This document shows, piece after piece, positions 1-8,998 of a stretch of DNA of 43,589 nt. Every line of letters begins with the position of its first letter. The first letter of the stretch is position 1. Source of the stretch: an uncultured Neglectibacter sp. (GTDB taxonomy: Bacteria; Bacillota; Clostridia; Oscillospirales; Acutalibacteraceae); contig CANSKS010000021.1 in assembly GCA_947647615.1 (NCBI GenBank), forward strand, positions 1 through 43,589. Direction: 5' to 3'. The position numbers and the translations under genes are program-made. Under the pieces are notes generated by a model that was not told the origin of the DNA, did no database searches, and worked only from the letters and a program-made list of their open reading frames with translations.

Positions 1-4
1 TATT

Positions 5-50
5 TCCCCCTTCTAGGGGGTGTACAAACCCCTAGTTTACTAGGGGTTTT
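5..50. terminator. Tandem hairpins, probable terminator
   Basis: A short hairpin CCCCC/GGGGG (about 6-20) is followed by a 10-bp perfect stem AAACCCCTAG/CTAGGGGTTT (26-35 with 40-49, loop TTTA), ending in a T run on the plus strand. The two hairpins share the CCCCTAG/CTAGGGG pairing, so they could also form alternative structures. It probably ends a plus-strand gene lying before the window. I see nothing coding between here and the gdhA stop at 334. Confidence 0.5.
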
Positions 51-255
51 GATTAAGAAATCATTTTTATGCTCCTGAGGTTTAGTCGATATCCCGTGAA
101 AATCCCGTATTTCCGTGATTTTTGGAGATAATCAGAGTTGTTAATAGAAAATTAGAACCGTGTCCCGTTTTTATGTTCTATATGGTTTTTCACAACTTAT
201 TGCACCTTATCAGGTCATCTAAAGATTTCTTTGCTCACAGCAACGAATGAAAGAA

Positions 256-283
256 CTGCCGGCAGGACCTTTCCTGCCGGCAG
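256..283 (-). terminator. gdhA terminator hairpin
   Basis: Inverted repeat CTGCCGGCAGG / CCTGCCGGCAG with a short loop lies about 50 nt beyond the gdhA stop. On the minus strand it is followed by TTCTTTC, a weak U-rich tail. It is the likely transcription end of gdhA. Confidence 0.6.
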
Positions 284-333
284 AAATTTGTTAGCTAAAA
301 AATATAGGAGGTTAAAGTCCGAAAGCGCAGGGC

Positions 334-1751
<1,418 letters not shown>

Positions 1752-1857
1752 GTAAAAACTTGCACAGGAATGAAATAAAATGAAAAATTAAATTCATAAT
1801 ATTCAGAGAATCCCTGGTTAGTACAGTTTGTTATATAAAAGTGGTTTTGGGAAAAAG

Positions 1858-1887
1858 TTGACAAACACCCCTGTTTTGTGTGAAAAT
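1858..1887 (+). promoter_or_regulatory. Putative glmS promoter
   Basis: TTGACA at 1858-1863 is followed 18 bp later by GAAAAT (1882-1887) preceded by TG, an extended but weak -10. This gives a leader of roughly 160 nt before glmS. I looked for the glmS ribozyme in this leader and did not recognise its conserved core. The 1666-2052 intergenic region contains nothing else I can support. Confidence 0.45.
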
Positions 1888-2052
1888 GAAAGAAAAAATG
1901 GCGTGCTTAGCTCAAAGGGGTAGAAAAGTCTCCCGGCAAGGGGTTGCTTTTTAAACCGGAAAAGGGCAGGCGTGAGATGGCAGGTTTCGTTCTTTTGGGT
2001 TTTGTCTTTTCATAAATTTTTATAGCTGGAGAAACGAAAGGAGCGGCTTATT

Positions 2053-3882
2053 ATGTGTGGAATTGTTGGGTATACCGGTATGGAGGAAGCTTCACCGTTT
2101 TTGCTGAATGGTTTGCGAAAATTGGAATACCGCGGGTACGATTCCGCCGGAGTGGCGGTGTATAACGATACGGGCCTTCACGTGGTGAAATCGAAGGGCC
2201 GGCTCAGCGTGCTGGAAGGAATCTTGGAAGGAGGAACGAAGTTGCCCGGGCGGGTGGGCATAGGCCATACCAGATGGGCTACTCATGGGGCTCCTTCGGA
2301 TGTCAATTCTCACCCTCAGGTCAGCGATGGGGGAAAATTTGCCGTGGTACACAACGGGATTATCGAAAACTACCTGGCACTGAAAAACAGGTTGATCTCC
2401 AAAGGCGTCACTTTTACTTCCGATACGGACACCGAGGTGGTGGCCCAGCTGTTGGAATATTATTATGACGGAGACGTTCTCTCCGCCATTCAAAAGGTGA
2501 TTCAACGAGTAGAAGGCAGTTATGCCTTGGGCATCCTTTGTTCGGAGTTCCCGGAAAAGATTTTTGCCGTGAGAAAAGACAGCCCCTTGATCGTGGGTGT
2601 GGGGAAGGGGGAGAACTTCATCGCCTCCGACATTCCCGCCATTCTTGCTAAAACCAGAGAAATCTACCGGCTGAAGGACCGGGAAATCGCCGTGCTCTCC
2701 AGAGAGACGATCGAATTTTATAACGGCGAAGGGGAACCGGTAGAAAAAGAAATAGAGCATATTGAATGGGATATTTCCGCTGCGGAAAAGGGCGGCTACG
2801 AGCACTTTATGATGAAGGAAATTTGCGAACAGCCCGAAGCCCTGCGCAAAACTATTTCCCCCAGGATTCGCGACGGTCACATCGTGCTGGACGATATTGA
2901 GCTTACCGCAGAATATCTGCGGGAGATCAACAAGGTGTTTATCGTGGCCTGCGGCACTGCGTATCATGTGGGCGTGGTGGCGAAATATGCCTTTGAGAGG
3001 CTTTTGAAGGTTCCTATGGAGGTGGATGTGGCTTCGGAATTCCGCTACCGCAGCCCCATTATCGACGAAAAATCCTTGGTAATCATCATCAGCCAATCCG
3101 GGGAAACCGCCGACACTCTAGCAGCTTTGCGGGAAGCGAAAAAGCAGGGAGCCAGGGTGCTTTCCATTGTCAATGTGGTGGGCAGCACCATTGCCAACGA
3201 ATCCGACGATGTGCTTTACACTTGGGCCGGACCCGAAATCGCGGTGGCCTCTACAAAGGCCTACAGCACCCAGCTGGCGGTGATTTACCTTATTGTGCTT
3301 TATATGGCGGAAAAACTGGGGACCGTTTCTGGAAAAGAGTTTGCAGAATATGTGGCGGATCTGGAACGTCTGCCGGAATTTGTGGCTTCCTGCCTGAACG
3401 ATAAAGAAACCATCCAATATTTTGCCTCCCAATATTTCAACGCAAAGGATATGTATTTCATTGGACGGAATGTGGACTATGCAGCCTCCCTGGAAGCTTC
3501 CTTAAAGCTCAAAGAAATTTCTTATATCCATTCCGAGGCATATACGGCAGGGGAATTGAAGCACGGCCCTATTTCCCTAATTGAGGACGGCACTTTGGTG
3601 ATCGCCATTAGCACCTATGAAAAGCTATTCGATAAAATGGTGTCGAATATCAAAGAGGTAAAGGCCAGGGGAGCGGTGGTGCTGGGCATTACTACTCAGA
3701 GAAAGAGAAAGGCTATGCTGGACGCTGTGGATCATGTTTTTTGCGTCCCTAAAATTTCCGATTTTATGTTGCCTTCGCTGTCCATTATCCCCTTGCAGCT
3801 GTTTGCCTATTATGTGGCTTCTATGAAGGGCTGTGATATCGATAAGCCCAGAAACTTGGCCAAGTCGGTCACTGTGGAATAA
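2053..3882 (+). CDS. glmS: Glutamine-fructose-6-phosphate aminotransferase
   Basis: The 609-residue protein makes glucosamine-6-phosphate from fructose-6-phosphate and glutamine, the first step toward UDP-GlcNAc and peptidoglycan. It starts MCGIVGY, so cysteine 2 becomes the N-terminal glutaminase nucleophile. The class-II amidotransferase domain spans about residues 1-220 (HTRWATHG, HNGIIENY). Two SIS sugar-isomerase domains follow (about 285-420 and 455-600; ISQSGETADT and the C-terminal DKPRNLAKSVTVE). Length is typical for the family. The start is fixed by the obligatory Cys2 and by AAGGAG about 10 nt upstream. A GNAT acetyltransferase follows 34 nt later and may be cotranscribed. Confidence 0.97.
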   Translation: MCGIVGYTGMEEASPFLLNGLRKLEYRGYDSAGVAVYNDTGLHVVKSKGRLSVLEGILEGGTKLPGRVGIGHTRWATHGAPSDVNSHPQVSDGGKFAVVHNGIIENYLALKNRLISKGVTFTSDTDTEVVAQLLEYYYDGDVLSAIQKVIQRVEGSYALGILCSEFPEKIFAVRKDSPLIVGVGKGENFIASDIPAILAKTREIYRLKDREIAVLSRETIEFYNGEGEPVEKEIEHIEWDISAAEKGGYEHFMMKEICEQPEALRKTISPRIRDGHIVLDDIELTAEYLREINKVFIVACGTAYHVGVVAKYAFERLLKVPMEVDVASEFRYRSPIIDEKSLVIIISQSGETADTLAALREAKKQGARVLSIVNVVGSTIANESDDVLYTWAGPEIAVASTKAYSTQLAVIYLIVLYMAEKLGTVSGKEFAEYVADLERLPEFVASCLNDKETIQYFASQYFNAKDMYFIGRNVDYAASLEASLKLKEISYIHSEAYTAGELKHGPISLIEDGTLVIAISTYEKLFDKMVSNIKEVKARGAVVLGITTQRKRKAMLDAVDHVFCVPKISDFMLPSLSIIPLQLFAYYVASMKGCDIDKPRNLAKSVTVE

Positions 3883-3916
3883 AACGCGCGCGAATCGCGC
3901 TCCGGGAGAATGGCAT

Positions 3917-4423
3917 ATGGAATTTCGCAGGGCAGTTTTGGAAGATTTGCCCCAGCTTAAAAGCATGTATGGGGAAATTGTTGAGCACATGGAAAAGGAT
4001 GGGAATGCCATTTGGGATGATGTTTACCCCTGCTCCTACCTGGAAGCGGATATTGAGTGTGGTGAGCTGTATTTGCTGCAGAAGGAAGGGGAAATCCTTT
4101 CTGCTTTTGCGCTGTGCAGCTCCAATGCCGGGGAAACCGCTATACAATGGGAAAAGTACGGCAGCAAAGCGCTGTATTTAGACCGTTTTGGCGTAAACGC
4201 CGCCTATGCCCGGAAGGGGATAGGCAGTCTGATGCTGGAAAGGGCCAAGGATATAGCCAACACCCTGGGTGCGGAATATCTGCGGCTGTTTGTGGTGGAA
4301 AGCAATGTGCCGGCGCAAAACCTGTATGAAAAAAACGGGTTTTCACAGGGTAGAGGTATTTACGAGGAAAGAATCGAGGCAGATTACGTTCTCCGGGAAT
4401 ACGGGTACGAAATCAAACTGTGA
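3917..4423 (+). CDS. GNAT-family N-acetyltransferase
   Basis: The 168-residue protein is a compact GNAT fold predicted to transfer acetyl from acetyl-CoA to an unknown amine. The CoA-binding motif is visible as FGVNAAYARKGIGSLMLERA, followed by LFVVESNVPAQNLYEKNGF, the usual motif-B region. I chose the ATG at 3917 (MEFRRAVLED) because GNAT proteins usually begin with this strand. The frame extends 28 codons upstream into glmS without a ribosome site. It lies 34 nt after glmS and before a strong bidirectional terminator. The substrate is unknown, and a link to amino-sugar metabolism is only suggested by position. Confidence 0.85.
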   Translation: MEFRRAVLEDLPQLKSMYGEIVEHMEKDGNAIWDDVYPCSYLEADIECGELYLLQKEGEILSAFALCSSNAGETAIQWEKYGSKALYLDRFGVNAAYARKGIGSLMLERAKDIANTLGAEYLRLFVVESNVPAQNLYEKNGFSQGRGIYEERIEADYVLREYGYEIKL

Positions 4424-4478
4424 GATATTTTCATAAAAAAAGTCCTTGAGGGGCAGAATAAGCGAAAGTGCAGAAACC

Positions 4479-4519
4479 AAAAACTGTTTGAGGGGTCTAC
4501 AGACCCTCAAACAGTTTTT
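4479..4519. terminator. Bidirectional terminator
   Basis: A long stem AAAAACTGTTTGAGG.. / ..CCTCAAACAGTTTTT, with one bulged G and a tiny loop, has A-run and T-run flanks. It can terminate both the glmS-GNAT unit (plus) and the convergent gene at 4580-5818 (minus). Confidence 0.85.
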
Positions 4520-4579
4520 CTAAGAAAATATATGATATGATTGGCATGACATAACCCTTTGGAAAAATGCGGGCCGGAA

Positions 4580-5818
4580 TTACTGCTGGGCTACCCCCAT
4601 GGCGATTTCTGCCCATTGGGTCAGGCGCTGAGGATCGCGCTGAACAGTGGAAATATCTTTCAAAATGTATTCCAGGTTGACCCCGTTTGCTTTGGCGGCC
4701 TGGTAGGTGTGCTGTAAGTCTTTCCGCACCTCTTCCGGGTCCAGTTCTTCCGCTACCAGGGCCGGGGTAGGCTTGTTGGACATGATGAGCTCCGAGCCGA
4801 TTTGGGCGGCAAAATTGTCACGGTCGCTCCAGGGACTGCAAGATACCTTCTTTACATTTGGAATGGCTTTGACGTAGGAAAGCCGGTCATCCAGCCGGTC
4901 GCAGCAGCCATAGTAAATGCTTCCGAAGTATTCCGCCATGCGGTTGATGTAAGGGAACTCAAATTCCGCCATGGTCTCGGGCGCTACGCTGGAAAACAGC
5001 TGTGCCAGGCCAAAGGCCCAGCAGTTCTTGGAATCGGGCCCTTTGCCTTCCCCGGGGCCGGGCAAGAGTTCGTCGGTATAAATGTAAGAACAGTGACAGG
5101 TATTTATGATATCGTCGTGCAGGTGTTGGCGGTTGCACTGCTCAATGGCGGAAATAGTGGATTGAGTAATGCGTTCCATGCAGGCGTGGAGAAATTCCGG
5201 ACGGTCCAGAAAATCGTAGTAAATATTTTGTACTCCCATCAGCGTAGAAAGAGTATCCCAGACACCCAGATGGAACTGAATGCCGCCGCTTTGACGCACA
5301 GGAGCAATGCCCTGGAAAATCTCCGCTGCTTCCTGCATCCATAAGCGGCTTTCCTCTTCGTTGTGTGTAATCACAGGGTCTTTGATTTTTTCTACGTCTT
5401 CCGGCTCGGGAATTAAATTTTCGTAGTGCTGGGAATAGGTTTCGTTTCCCGGTTCGCTGGCCAGACGCTCCACTTCGGCTTTAATGCCGATCCCGGTGTT
5501 AGAAATTGATTTTGGAATGGTGATGAAGGGGTCCAGCACCATGTCTACCGGGAAGTGCTCCCACTGGTAAATAGCCCGGCGCAGGCGCTCCTCTACGCCT
5601 CGCCACATGGGGTCTTTTACTTGGCAAATCAAGGAACTGTCGGAATCCAGTTCATACCAAGGGATTTGATCAATCACCACCATGGGCCTTTCCATTTGTC
5701 CACGGTTCAAGGCTTTCCAAAGACGTATTTTTTCCGCTTGTACAGGCAGAGTGGCGTATTCCATATATTTGGTGGCCAACTGCCGTAAAATTTCTCGATC
5801 ACCTGGTGTAAAAGGCAT
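4580..5818 (-). CDS. Uroporphyrinogen decarboxylase-like protein
   Basis: The 412-residue protein resembles the URO-D/MtaA superfamily members of unassigned role that are common in anaerobic Firmicutes. It is not a typical HemE, and no heme genes are nearby. Visible features are an N-terminal LWKALNRGQMERPMVVIDQ stretch, a central Trp/Tyr-rich region, and late cysteines in YYGCCDRLDD and KKVSCSPWSD. The latter could supply thiol ligands like the zinc site of corrinoid methyltransferases. That suggests a methyl-transfer or demethylation role, but no corrinoid protein is encoded alongside. The start at 5818 has GGAGG 7 nt upstream. It is a single-gene unit with its own promoter. Confidence 0.6.
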   Translation of the reverse strand: MPFTPGDREILRQLATKYMEYATLPVQAEKIRLWKALNRGQMERPMVVIDQIPWYELDSDSSLICQVKDPMWRGVEERLRRAIYQWEHFPVDMVLDPFITIPKSISNTGIGIKAEVERLASEPGNETYSQHYENLIPEPEDVEKIKDPVITHNEEESRLWMQEAAEIFQGIAPVRQSGGIQFHLGVWDTLSTLMGVQNIYYDFLDRPEFLHACMERITQSTISAIEQCNRQHLHDDIINTCHCSYIYTDELLPGPGEGKGPDSKNCWAFGLAQLFSSVAPETMAEFEFPYINRMAEYFGSIYYGCCDRLDDRLSYVKAIPNVKKVSCSPWSDRDNFAAQIGSELIMSNKPTPALVAEELDPEEVRKDLQHTYQAAKANGVNLEYILKDISTVQRDPQRLTQWAEIAMGVAQQ

Positions 5819-5858
5819 GTTTTTTCCTCCTATGCTGAATGTGGTCCAGATTTCCCTT

Positions 5859-5887
5859 ATTATAAAAGATAACCAGAGCGATGTCCA
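5859..5887 (-). promoter_or_regulatory. Promoter of the URO-D-like gene
   Basis: On the minus strand TGGACA (5882-5887) and TATAAT (5859-5864) are spaced 17 bp, about 35 nt upstream of the start codon. Confidence 0.7.
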
Positions 5888-5992
5888 CCCTAGGTTTTTA
5901 GAAAATCGAAAGGAATTTCCCAGCCCAATTTAATTCATTTTTGTGGAAAGAGATGTTCAGAAACGGGAAAGCATCCTGTAGGGCCGCCTTTG

Positions 5993-6021
5993 TTGATTTT
6001 TTGTCGGGAAGCCGGTATAAT
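5993..6021 (+). promoter_or_regulatory. Promoter of the HAD phosphatase gene
   Basis: TTGATT (5993-5998), a 17-bp spacer and TATAAT (6016-6021) lie about 60 nt before the ATG at 6080. Confidence 0.75.
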
Positions 6022-6079
6022 AAAAAGCACAAAAGGAAAGCGCTGCTCATGGTTTAATTTTCTCAAAAGGAGCTGGAAC

Positions 6080-6874
6080 ATGGAACCCGTTGTTTTTAGT
6101 GATATAGACGGTACCCTGTTGAATTCGGAGCACAGAATGACTCCCCTTACTTTGGAAGCAGTGAAAAGCCTGAAAAGCAGGGGCATCCCTTTGGTGCTCG
6201 TTTCCGCCAGAAGCCCCTCCGGCATTGGCTCTCTTTTTCGGGAATATGGATTTCGTTGCCCTTTTGTCGCATATAACGGCGGGCTGCTTTTCGAGGAAAG
6301 CGGGCAGGTGGCTTTTCACGAAGGCTTGGAAAAGGAAGAGGTAAAGCAACTGCTGGAATTTGTGGAGGCCACTGGTTTTTTGAGGAACTGGTGCCTATAT
6401 TCTTTGGACCAGTGGATTGTTCAAAAAAGGAACACGCCCGAAATTCTGCAAGAAGAAGCCATTGTGAAGGTGCAGTCCCTTCAGGGCACGCTCCGTTCCG
6501 TTACGGACAGGCTTGTCAATAAAATTTGGTGCTTCTGCAGTTTTGGGAAAACGGAGGAGATAGCGGGGAAACTGCAAAAAAAGTTTCCGGGCTGCACCGT
6601 TTCCCAGGCTTCTGAGGAACTATTGGAGATCATGCCTGCCGGAGTTACCAAAGGCGCCGCTGTCCAAAGAGTGTGCGAAGCCTGGCATATCCCACTTTCC
6701 AGCGCTATTGCCTTTGGAGACGCTTACAACGATGCCGAAATGCTGGAAGCAGTGGGGAAAGGCTTTCTCATGGGGAATGCGCCCAGGGACTTAAAAGAGC
6801 GCATCCACCTGCATACGCTGGACAGCGACCACGACGGTGTATATTGGGCCCTACAGAAATTAGGGCTTGTTTGA
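6080..6874 (+). CDS. Cof-type HAD-superfamily phosphatase
   Basis: The 264-residue protein is a Cof/YidA-like HAD hydrolase, a cytoplasmic Mg-dependent phosphatase usually acting on sugar phosphates or flavin nucleotides. Motif I is DIDGT at residues 8-12, where the first Asp is the nucleophile. Motif II is LVSARS near residue 40. Motif IV is FGDAYNDAEML near residue 215, and a C2B cap lies between. The ATG at 6080 is preceded by AAAGGAG at the right distance, whereas the frame extends 30 codons upstream past its own promoter. The specific substrate cannot be told from sequence. Confidence 0.9.
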   Translation: MEPVVFSDIDGTLLNSEHRMTPLTLEAVKSLKSRGIPLVLVSARSPSGIGSLFREYGFRCPFVAYNGGLLFEESGQVAFHEGLEKEEVKQLLEFVEATGFLRNWCLYSLDQWIVQKRNTPEILQEEAIVKVQSLQGTLRSVTDRLVNKIWCFCSFGKTEEIAGKLQKKFPGCTVSQASEELLEIMPAGVTKGAAVQRVCEAWHIPLSSAIAFGDAYNDAEMLEAVGKGFLMGNAPRDLKERIHLHTLDSDHDGVYWALQKLGLV

Positions 6875-6883
6875 AAAATCGGA

Positions 6884-6912
6884 TTGACTTCTAAAATAGG
6901 GCTGGGTATAAT
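6884..6912 (+). promoter_or_regulatory. Promoter of the flavodiiron gene
   Basis: TTGACT (6884-6889), a 17-bp spacer and a perfect TATAAT (6907-6912) give a leader of about 85 nt before the ATG at 7006. Confidence 0.8.
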
Positions 6913-7005
6913 AAAACAGATTTCCTGCTTTGGTTTGTCCAGCCCTTGGAATTGCGAACCGGAAAAGCGGCGGCAACTAATTTCTTTTTAGGAAGGGGAA
7001 CGGTA

Positions 7006-8799
7006 ATGAAAATCACCAACGATATTCTCTATGTAGGCGTCAACGATCACGAAGTAGACCTGTTTGAAGGGCAGTATGTGGTGCCCAATGGGATGTCCTA
7101 CAATTCTTATGTGATCAAGGATGAAAAAATCGCGGTCATGGATACGGTAGATGCCCGGTTTACCCATGAATGGCTGGATAATGTGGAAAAAGCTTTGGCG
7201 GGCGCGAAGCCCGATTACCTGATCGTACAGCATATGGAACCGGACCATGCGGCCAATATTCACAATTTCATGAAGGCCTATCCCAACACTACGGTAGTAG
7301 CCAATGGAAAAACCTTCACGATGATGGCAAATTTTTTCCGAGATATGGATCTGGGAGGAAAAAAGCTGGAGGTGGAAAACGGGGGAACGCTTACCTTGGG
7401 CAAGCATGTCCTCACCTTTGTATTCGCCCCCATGGTGCATTGGCCGGAAGTGATGGTCACCTATGACAGTACCGATAAAGTACTCTTTTCTGCCGACGGC
7501 TTTGGCAAGTTCGGCGCTTTGGATGTAGAGGAAGATTGGGACTGCGAAGCCCGCCGCTATTTTATTGGCATTGTGGGGAAATATGGCGCCCAGGTGCAGA
7601 ATCTTTTAAAAGCGGCAGCTACCTTGGATATTCGTGTCATTTGTCCCCTGCACGGGCCTGTCCTTACCGAAAATCTGGGCCATTACTTGGAAAAATACGA
7701 TATTTGGTCTTCTTACAGCGTAGAGTCCGAAGGCGTGATGATCGCCTATACCTCCGTTTATGGCCACACGAAAAAGGCGGTAGAGATCCTGGCCGGTAAG
7801 CTGAGGGAAAAAGGCTGTCCCAAAGTGGTGGTCTGCGACCTGGCCCGCAGCGATATGGCGGAGGCTGTGGAAGACGCTTTCCGTTATGGTAAGCTGGTGC
7901 TGGCCACAACCACCTATAATTCCGAAATTTTCCCCTTCATGCGGGACTTTATTGACCACTTGGTGGAGCGAAATTACCAGAAGCGCACCATTGGCCTAAT
8001 CGAAAACGGCACTTGGGCGCCTATGGCCGCCAAAGTGATGCAAAAAATGTTGGCAGGCTGCAAAAATATCACTTGGCTCCACGACACGGTGAAGATCATG
8101 TCTTCGCTCAGCGAAGAGAATATGGAGCAGCTAGAAAATATGGCCTCTGAACTGAGCAAGGAGTATATTGCCCAGTCCGCAGAGCGGGCTAACAAAAATG
8201 ATATGACTGCCCTCTTTAAAATTGGCTACGGCCTTTATGTGGTTACTTCCAACGACGGTAACCGGGATAACGGCATTATTGTAAATACCGTGACCCAGCT
8301 TACCGATACGCCTAACCGAGTGGCAGTAAATATCAACAAGGCAAACTATTCTCACCATGTCATTAAAAAAACAGGGGTGATGAACGTAAACTGCCTTTCA
8401 GTGGAAGCACCCTTTCATGTGTTTGAAAACTTCGGATTCCAAAGCGGACGGCAAGTGGATAAATTCGCCAACTGGCCCACCTTGCGATCCGATAATGGCC
8501 TGGTGTTCCTGCCAAAATATATCAACGCATTCCTTTCTTTAAAAGTGGAGCAATACGTGGACCTGGACACCCACGGCATGTTCATCTGTACCGTTACAGA
8601 AGCCCGTGTCATGAGCGATAAAGAGACTATGACCTACACCTATTACCAGAAGAATGTGAAGCCCAAACCCCAAACAGAGGGGAAGAAGGGCTTTGTCTGC
8701 AAAGTCTGCGGCTATGTTTATGAAGGCGATACCTTGCCCGACGATTATATCTGCCCGCTCTGCAAGCATGGCGCAGCCGATTTTGAACCCATCGAATAA
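7006..8799 (+). CDS. Flavodiiron protein fused to flavin reductase and rubredoxin domains
   Basis: The 597-residue protein carries four redox modules. An N-terminal metallo-beta-lactamase-like domain has the diiron ligands of flavodiiron proteins (H76-x-E78-x-D80-H81, H145, D164, H216). A flavodoxin FMN domain begins near residue 244 (IAYTSVYGHTKKA). An FMN-binding split-barrel flavin-reductase-like domain spans about 405-545. A C-terminal rubredoxin has Cys 565, 568, 583 and 586. Such enzymes reduce O2 (or NO) to water (or N2O) in the cytoplasm and protect anaerobes. Having both electron-entry modules suggests the chain can be fed by a flavin reductant or by a rubredoxin reductase. The start at 7006 follows GGAAGGGG; the frame is open 20 codons upstream without a ribosome site. 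Confidence 0.92.
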   Translation: MKITNDILYVGVNDHEVDLFEGQYVVPNGMSYNSYVIKDEKIAVMDTVDARFTHEWLDNVEKALAGAKPDYLIVQHMEPDHAANIHNFMKAYPNTTVVANGKTFTMMANFFRDMDLGGKKLEVENGGTLTLGKHVLTFVFAPMVHWPEVMVTYDSTDKVLFSADGFGKFGALDVEEDWDCEARRYFIGIVGKYGAQVQNLLKAAATLDIRVICPLHGPVLTENLGHYLEKYDIWSSYSVESEGVMIAYTSVYGHTKKAVEILAGKLREKGCPKVVVCDLARSDMAEAVEDAFRYGKLVLATTTYNSEIFPFMRDFIDHLVERNYQKRTIGLIENGTWAPMAAKVMQKMLAGCKNITWLHDTVKIMSSLSEENMEQLENMASELSKEYIAQSAERANKNDMTALFKIGYGLYVVTSNDGNRDNGIIVNTVTQLTDTPNRVAVNINKANYSHHVIKKTGVMNVNCLSVEAPFHVFENFGFQSGRQVDKFANWPTLRSDNGLVFLPKYINAFLSLKVEQYVDLDTHGMFICTVTEARVMSDKETMTYTYYQKNVKPKPQTEGKKGFVCKVCGYVYEGDTLPDDYICPLCKHGAADFEPIE

Positions 8800-8811
8800 G
8801 TAGTTTTTCAT

Positions 8812-8843
8812 ATCTACTCCGAAGCTTTGGCTTCGGAGTAGAT
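8812..8843 (+). terminator. Terminator after the flavodiiron gene
   Basis: A perfect 14-bp stem (8812-8825 with 8830-8843, loop TTTG) starts 12 nt after the stop. The trailing tract is only moderately T-rich. Confidence 0.7.
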
Positions 8844-8873
8844 TGTTGTATGGGTCGCCTTGTGTGCTAGGGC

Positions 8874-8902
8874 TTGTATTTTCGGCCTTAATATGCTATA
8901 GT
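8874..8902 (+). promoter_or_regulatory. Promoter of the gtr-like cassette
   Basis: TTGTAT (8874-8879), a 17-bp spacer and TATAGT (8897-8902) preceded by TGC, an extended -10. It lies about 95 nt upstream of the first gtr gene. Confidence 0.65.
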
Positions 8903-8998
8903 AACTGAGCATTGGACAGTTTTTCCAGGTATGTTCCCTTGGCTTTTTGCACGGGTTTTAACATAATCGTATCTTGCCAATAGGAGGCTGGTAGTTTG

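Noticed and set aside
1888-2052. glmS ribozyme in the glmS leader
   Set aside because: I did not find the conserved core sequences of the ribozyme; only a promoter-like element and a plain ribosome site are visible.
2092-3096. A 334-codon minus-strand frame opposite glmS
   Set aside because: Antisense shadow of glmS; His-rich composition without a domain.
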